From NCBI RefSeq assembly GCF_013204795.1, contig NZ_JABMKW010000017.1:682001-746000 (forward strand): a DNA stretch of 64,000 bases, written 5' to 3'. Position 1 is the first letter of the stretch; every line of letters begins with the position of its first letter. Below, in pieces: positions 60,583 through 64,000 of this stretch. Source of the DNA: Pedobacter panaciterrae. GTDB lineage: Bacteria; Bacteroidota; Bacteroidia; Sphingobacteriales; Sphingobacteriaceae. The notes under the pieces are model-generated. The model ran no database searches. It saw only the letters and a program-made list of their open reading frames with translations, and was not told the origin of the DNA. The translations under genes were made by a program, and so were the position numbers.

Positions 60583-61287
60583 ATGAAAAAGTTATTAACC
60601 CTTGCCTTCGTTTCCTTATTAAGTATAAGCGCTATGGCTCAACAAGTAGATTTAAGAAAAAAGATTAGTGTTAGCGGTTCTGCGGAAACCGAAGTTACTC
60701 CAGACATTATTTACATCAGTATCTCTTTAAAAGAATATTTAAAAGATAACAACAGTAAGAAAAAGGTGGAGATCACTACTTTGGAAAGCCAGTTGTATGC
60801 TGCTGTTCAAAAAGCAGGTATCGACAAAGAAAACCTAACCATCAACAATTTATCAAGCTATGCTATTGTTACGGAGAAAAAGAAAAACCCTGATTATCTG
60901 GCTAGCAAACAGTATCGCTTAAAAGTATCTGATTTGAATAAATGGAATGATATCATTGGTTCTATTGATCCTAAAGGAATCGCTTATACCAACGTTGACA
61001 GTTATGATTATTCAAAAATTGAAACACTTAAAAAAGAACTAAAAATTAAAGCACTACAGGCTGCTAAAGAAAAAGCGTCTTACCTGGTTGAAGCCCTTGG
61101 GGATAAATTAGGTAGTGTAATTGACATCCAGGAAGTGAACAATGAACAATATCCACAGCCAATGTATCGTAATGTAATGATGATGAAAGCTGAAAGTGCT
61201 GATATGGCAGGAGCTGCTGCACCGGAGATTGACTTTAAAAAAATAAAACTGAACTATATAATGAATACAGTATTCGAAATTAAATAG
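60583..61287 (+). CDS. SIMPL (DUF541) domain periplasmic protein
   Basis: 234 residues with signal peptide ending near residue 19 (SAMAQQ). The SIMPL pattern is seen in KKISVSGSAETEVTPDIIYISISLKEY, then the DSYDYSKIETLKKELKIKALQAAKEKASYLVEALG helix. Members are periplasmic proteins of poorly known role, some stress linked. Starts 86 bp after lspA without evident terminator; an excellent terminator follows. Confidence 0.88.
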   Translation: MKKLLTLAFVSLLSISAMAQQVDLRKKISVSGSAETEVTPDIIYISISLKEYLKDNNSKKKVEITTLESQLYAAVQKAGIDKENLTINNLSSYAIVTEKKKNPDYLASKQYRLKVSDLNKWNDIIGSIDPKGIAYTNVDSYDYSKIETLKKELKIKALQAAKEKASYLVEALGDKLGSVIDIQEVNNEQYPQPMYRNVMMMKAESADMAGAAAPEIDFKKIKLNYIMNTVFEIK

Positions 61288-61330
61288 TAGTAGTGACTAC
61301 TTGAGTATACAGTTTTAAGGAAATACCTTT

Positions 61331-61364
61331 AAAAAACCTACCAATAACTTTTGGTAGGTTTTTT
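61331..61364 (+). terminator. Rho-independent terminator after the SIMPL gene
   Basis: Perfect 14-bp arms, AAAAAACCTACCAA (61331-61344) and TTGGTAGGTTTTTT (61351-61364), with a 6-base loop and a T-tract. Confidence 0.92.
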
Positions 61365-61397
61365 GTTATTTAGATAATATCACAAAATTCAAATCGT

Positions 61398-61712
61398 ATG
61401 AAAAGATTAATTTACTCTTTAGTGCTAGTTTTCACATTGGCAATCAGCGCAAACACAGTTTCTGCCGCAGGAAAGACAGACAAGATTAAAACTGAGATGA
61501 CTGCCGAGCAGCAAATTCAGCTAAAACAGATCACTGACCGTGTTCAGGAGATCCGTTCAATGGACAAATCTCAGTTGTCAAAAACTGAGAAGAAAGAGTT
61601 ACGTAAAGAATTGAGAGGATTGAAAAAACAAGCAAATGCGTTAGGTGGCGGTGTTTACCTTTCTGTTGGTGCAATCATCATCATTATTTTATTATTAATT
61701 CTTATTCTATAG
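61398..61712 (+). CDS. Small exported protein with charged coil and C-terminal membrane helix
   Basis: 104 residues. Signal peptide about 1-23 (NTVSAAG), then a helical, lysine- and glutamate-rich middle (TAEQQIQLKQITDRVQEIRS, SKTEKKELRKELRGLKKQAN) and a C-terminal hydrophobic tail (VGAIIIIILLLILIL). The layout resembles small Bacteroidota envelope proteins of unknown function. It sits between two terminators, so it is a single-gene unit. Confidence 0.65.
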   Translation: MKRLIYSLVLVFTLAISANTVSAAGKTDKIKTEMTAEQQIQLKQITDRVQEIRSMDKSQLSKTEKKELRKELRGLKKQANALGGGVYLSVGAIIIIILLLILIL

Positions 61713-61736
61713 AATACCTTATTTACATCTACCTAT

Positions 61737-61768
61737 AAAAAAAGCTTCCCAATTGGGAAGCTTTTTTT
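61737..61768. terminator. Bidirectional terminator between the small protein gene and serS
   Basis: Perfect 14-bp arms AAAAAAAGCTTCCC (61737-61750) and GGGAAGCTTTTTTT (61755-61768) with AATT between; ends A-rich and T-rich, serving both strands. Confidence 0.92.
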
Positions 61769-61790
61769 GCTTATGAAGTTTTGATCTTAT

Positions 61791-63062
61791 TTAATCAATG
61801 TATTCAAAACCTGTATATTTTACCAAAGCTTCCGGAATTTTAATTCCTTTTTCAGTTTGGTTATTTTCCAGAATAGCGGCAACAATACGAGGTAGCGCCA
61901 GTGCACTTCCATTTAATGTATGTGCCAATTGCGTTTTACCAGAAGCACCTTTAAATCTTAATTTAAGTCTGTTACTTTGGTATGTTTCAAAGTTAGATAC
62001 TGAAGATACCTCTAGCCAGCGTTGTTGCGCAGCACTCCATACTTCCATATCGTAAGTCATTGCAGAGGTAAAGCCCATATCGCCACCACATAAACGCAAT
62101 ACACGATAGTGTAGACCTAGCTCCTGAAGCAACGATTGAACATACGCACTCATGTCTTCCAGAACATCATAAGATTTATCCGGATGTACAACCTGTACTA
62201 TTTCAACTTTATCGAACTGATGCAAGCGGTTTAATCCACGTACATGCGCGCCGTATGATCCTGCTTCTCTGCGAAAACACGGCGTGTATGCTGTGTTTTT
62301 TATGGGAAGCTCTTCTTCCTTTAAAATCACATCACGATAAAGGTTAGTTACAGGCACCTCGGCTGTTGGTATAAGGTATAAATTATCTACTCCCGCATGG
62401 TACATCTGTCCTTCTTTATCAGGTAACTGTCCGGTACCAAAACCTGAGGCTTCATTAACTAAATGAGGCACTTGCATTTCTCTGTATCCCTTTTCTGTTG
62501 CGTGGTCCAAAAAGAAATTAATAAGTGCTCTTTGCAAACGCGCGCCTTTGCCTTTATATACAGGGAAACCTGCGCCGGTTATTTTTGTACCAAGCTCAAA
62601 ATCTATAATATCGTATTTAGCAGTCAATTCCCAGTGTGGCAGTGCACCTTCCGGTAAATCGGCAGGATTGCCGTGTTCATAAACAACTTCATTGTCTTCA
62701 GCTACACTCCCTGGTTTTACAAGGTGATGAGGTAGGTTTGGTAGCTGTACAATCAAACCATATAAGGCGTCTTCCACTTCTGTTAACTGATCTGAAAGGT
62801 TCTTATGCTCTTCCTTATTTGACGTAGTTTCTGCTTTAAGTACCTCTGCTTCTTCTTTCTTTCCGCTACGCATTAGTTCACCAATCTGTTTTGCAGCTGC
62901 ATTGGCTACTGCGGAAAGGTTATCCAGCGAGGTTTGAACTTGTCTTCGTTCTTCGTCAATTTTAATAATTTCATCAACCAGTTCTGGGTGCTTAAAATTA
63001 CGTACACTTAGTCCTTCTAAAACTTTCTCTCTATTTTCGCGGATATAGTTAACTTGCAGCAT
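61791..63062 (-). CDS. serS: Seryl-tRNA synthetase
   Basis: 423 residues from the ATG at 63062 (MLQVNYIREN); twenty in-frame codons further upstream are not credible. Residues about 25-105 form the long antiparallel coiled-coil arm that binds the tRNA-Ser variable arm. Class II motifs: motif 2 in PCFRREAGSYGAHVRGLNRLHQFDKVE (about 255-280) and motif 3 in HTLNGSALALPRIVAAILE (about 380-398). It charges tRNA-Ser. Divergent from rsmI. Confidence 0.97.
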   Translation of the reverse strand: MLQVNYIRENREKVLEGLSVRNFKHPELVDEIIKIDEERRQVQTSLDNLSAVANAAAKQIGELMRSGKKEEAEVLKAETTSNKEEHKNLSDQLTEVEDALYGLIVQLPNLPHHLVKPGSVAEDNEVVYEHGNPADLPEGALPHWELTAKYDIIDFELGTKITGAGFPVYKGKGARLQRALINFFLDHATEKGYREMQVPHLVNEASGFGTGQLPDKEGQMYHAGVDNLYLIPTAEVPVTNLYRDVILKEEELPIKNTAYTPCFRREAGSYGAHVRGLNRLHQFDKVEIVQVVHPDKSYDVLEDMSAYVQSLLQELGLHYRVLRLCGGDMGFTSAMTYDMEVWSAAQQRWLEVSSVSNFETYQSNRLKLRFKGASGKTQLAHTLNGSALALPRIVAAILENNQTEKGIKIPEALVKYTGFEYID

Positions 63063-63139
63063 TATTTTATTTTTTAAACAAAGATAATAACTTAACTCGT
63101 CATTGCGAATGCAGTAGCACAATACGAGACCTAATAATT

Positions 63140-63850
63140 ATGGAAGGTAAACTATTTCTTGTGCCCACCCCTATTGGAAATCTTGAAGACATGACCTTCA
63201 GGGCAATCCGAATTTTAAAAGAAGCTGATGTGATCCTTGCAGAGGATACCCGTACCAGCGCCCCTATGCTGAAGCATTTCGGGATTGATAAAAAAGCATA
63301 TTCACATCACCAACACAATGAACATCAGGCAACCTCAGAAATCATTAAGTTTTTGAAAGAAGGTAAAATGGTAGCTTTGATATCAGATGCCGGAACACCT
63401 GCAATATCCGACCCTGGCTTCTTTTTGGTTAGGGAAGCAATAAAAAATGATTTGGCAGTAGAGTGCTTGCCTGGAGCTACTGCCTTTGTGCCTGCCCTGG
63501 TAAACTCAGGATTGCCTTCTGACGCCTTTGTTTTTGAAGGCTTTTTGCCCGTAAAAAAAGGACGACAAACACGTTTTAAAAAACTGGTTGAGGAAGAAAG
63601 GACAATAGTTTTGTATGAAAGCCCGCATCGGTTACTTAAAACACTTGAGGAATTTGCACAGTATTTGGGTGCAGATCGTCAGGCATCGGTAAGTCGTGAG
63701 TTAACCAAACTTTATGAAGAAACTGTGAGAGGTACTTTAACCGAAATTAAATCACATTTTGAAAACAATATATTAAAAGGAGAATTCGTAATTTGTATTG
63801 CGGGAGCTGAAGAAGTAAAAAAGAAAGCTAAGTATGATCGCGACAATTAG
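63140..63850 (+). CDS. rsmI: 16S rRNA 2'-O-ribose C1402 methyltransferase
   Basis: 236 residues. The tetrapyrrole-methylase-type fold of RsmI begins LFLVPTPIGNLEDMTFRAIRILKEADVILAEDTRTS, continues VALISDAGTPAISDPG (SAM-binding) and LPGATAFVPALVNSGLPSDAFVFEGFLP, and ends with YESPHRLLKTL and VSRELTKLYEE. It methylates the ribose of C1402 in 16S rRNA with SAM. Length is usual for the shorter Bacteroidota version lacking the C-terminal extension. Confidence 0.95.
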   Translation: MEGKLFLVPTPIGNLEDMTFRAIRILKEADVILAEDTRTSAPMLKHFGIDKKAYSHHQHNEHQATSEIIKFLKEGKMVALISDAGTPAISDPGFFLVREAIKNDLAVECLPGATAFVPALVNSGLPSDAFVFEGFLPVKKGRQTRFKKLVEEERTIVLYESPHRLLKTLEEFAQYLGADRQASVSRELTKLYEETVRGTLTEIKSHFENNILKGEFVICIAGAEEVKKKAKYDRDN

Positions 63851-63898
63851 GGTTCAATTTTTGATAGCTCACTACTGAAATTATTATAAGAAAATAAC

Positions 63899-64000
63899 AT
63901 GATATTAATAGATAGATTTTTAAGTGACGAACAGGATCCTAAAGCTGTAGAAAAAGTTTTAGGTAAATTAAATGATATGTTAACCAGCAATGAGGAACTG
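63899..64000 (+). CDS. Probable PH-domain protein, 3'-truncated by the window
   Basis: Only 34 codons are visible, starting ATG at 63899 (MILIDRFLSDEQDPKAVEKV) and open to the window edge. The DEQDPKAVEKVLGKLNDMLT pattern is familiar from the N-terminus of small Bacteroidota proteins with a bacterial PH domain, but the domain itself lies outside the window, so this is a tentative call. Confidence 0.5.
   Translation, partial: MILIDRFLSDEQDPKAVEKVLGKLNDMLTSNEEL

Overview
The window looks like chromosomal DNA of a Bacteroidota bacterium, most likely a Sphingobacteriaceae member close to Pedobacter. This rests on a SusC/SusD pair, several TonB-dependent receptors, GLPGLI, GIN, DUF3823 and DUF4397 family proteins, TAnnTTTG-type -7 promoter boxes, rare Shine-Dalgarno sequences and an AT-rich, strongly accessory gene content. 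I saw no rRNA or tRNA genes, no CRISPR array, no transposase and no prophage. All assignments come from reading the sequence; no database search was run.

Layout: 1-2409 is the end of an outer-membrane beta-barrel receptor overlapping a GLPGLI protein. 2503-7405 has an 11-bp-period repeat array, a stand-alone HHxxxDG acyltransferase, a lipocalin-like lipoprotein, an AraC regulator, an ankyrin lipoprotein and an amidohydrolase. 8417-15169 is a complete ebo cluster (TMEM220-like protein, then eboA, B, C, D, E, F), followed by a Tat-exported phosphocholine-type phospholipase C (15242-17593). 17590-25677 is a mixed region: ArsR/SRPBCC pair with palindromic promoter, FKBP lipoprotein, two probable small RNAs, GIN protein, SGNH hydrolase, PhyH dioxygenase, SDR and a PAS protein. 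25733-30031 is a large zinc metalloprotease, a nuclease and a universal stress protein.

30195-40473 is the most interesting part. A minus-strand array (two tandem TlpA-like genes, one frameshifted, then YceI, di-haem peroxidase, TonB receptor, DUF4397 lipoprotein), a NifS/IscS-like cysteine desulfurase with a SAM-I (S-box) riboswitch leader, and a divergent sterol-desaturase-family gene all carry copies of one dyad, CTACTAATTTAGTAG. This suggests a shared, probably sulfur-related regulon. Extra structured DNA lies in the same intergenic regions.

44365-55215 is a polysaccharide utilisation locus: susC-susD-DUF3823, a divergent membrane-spanning regulator (lectin-like, kelch, one membrane helix, cytoplasmic winged-helix/SARP-like part) and a GH92 alpha-mannosidase. 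55347-64000 is mainly housekeeping: acetyltransferase, ileS-dksA-like-lspA, SIMPL protein, small membrane protein, serS, rsmI and the start of a probable PH-domain protein cut by the window edge.
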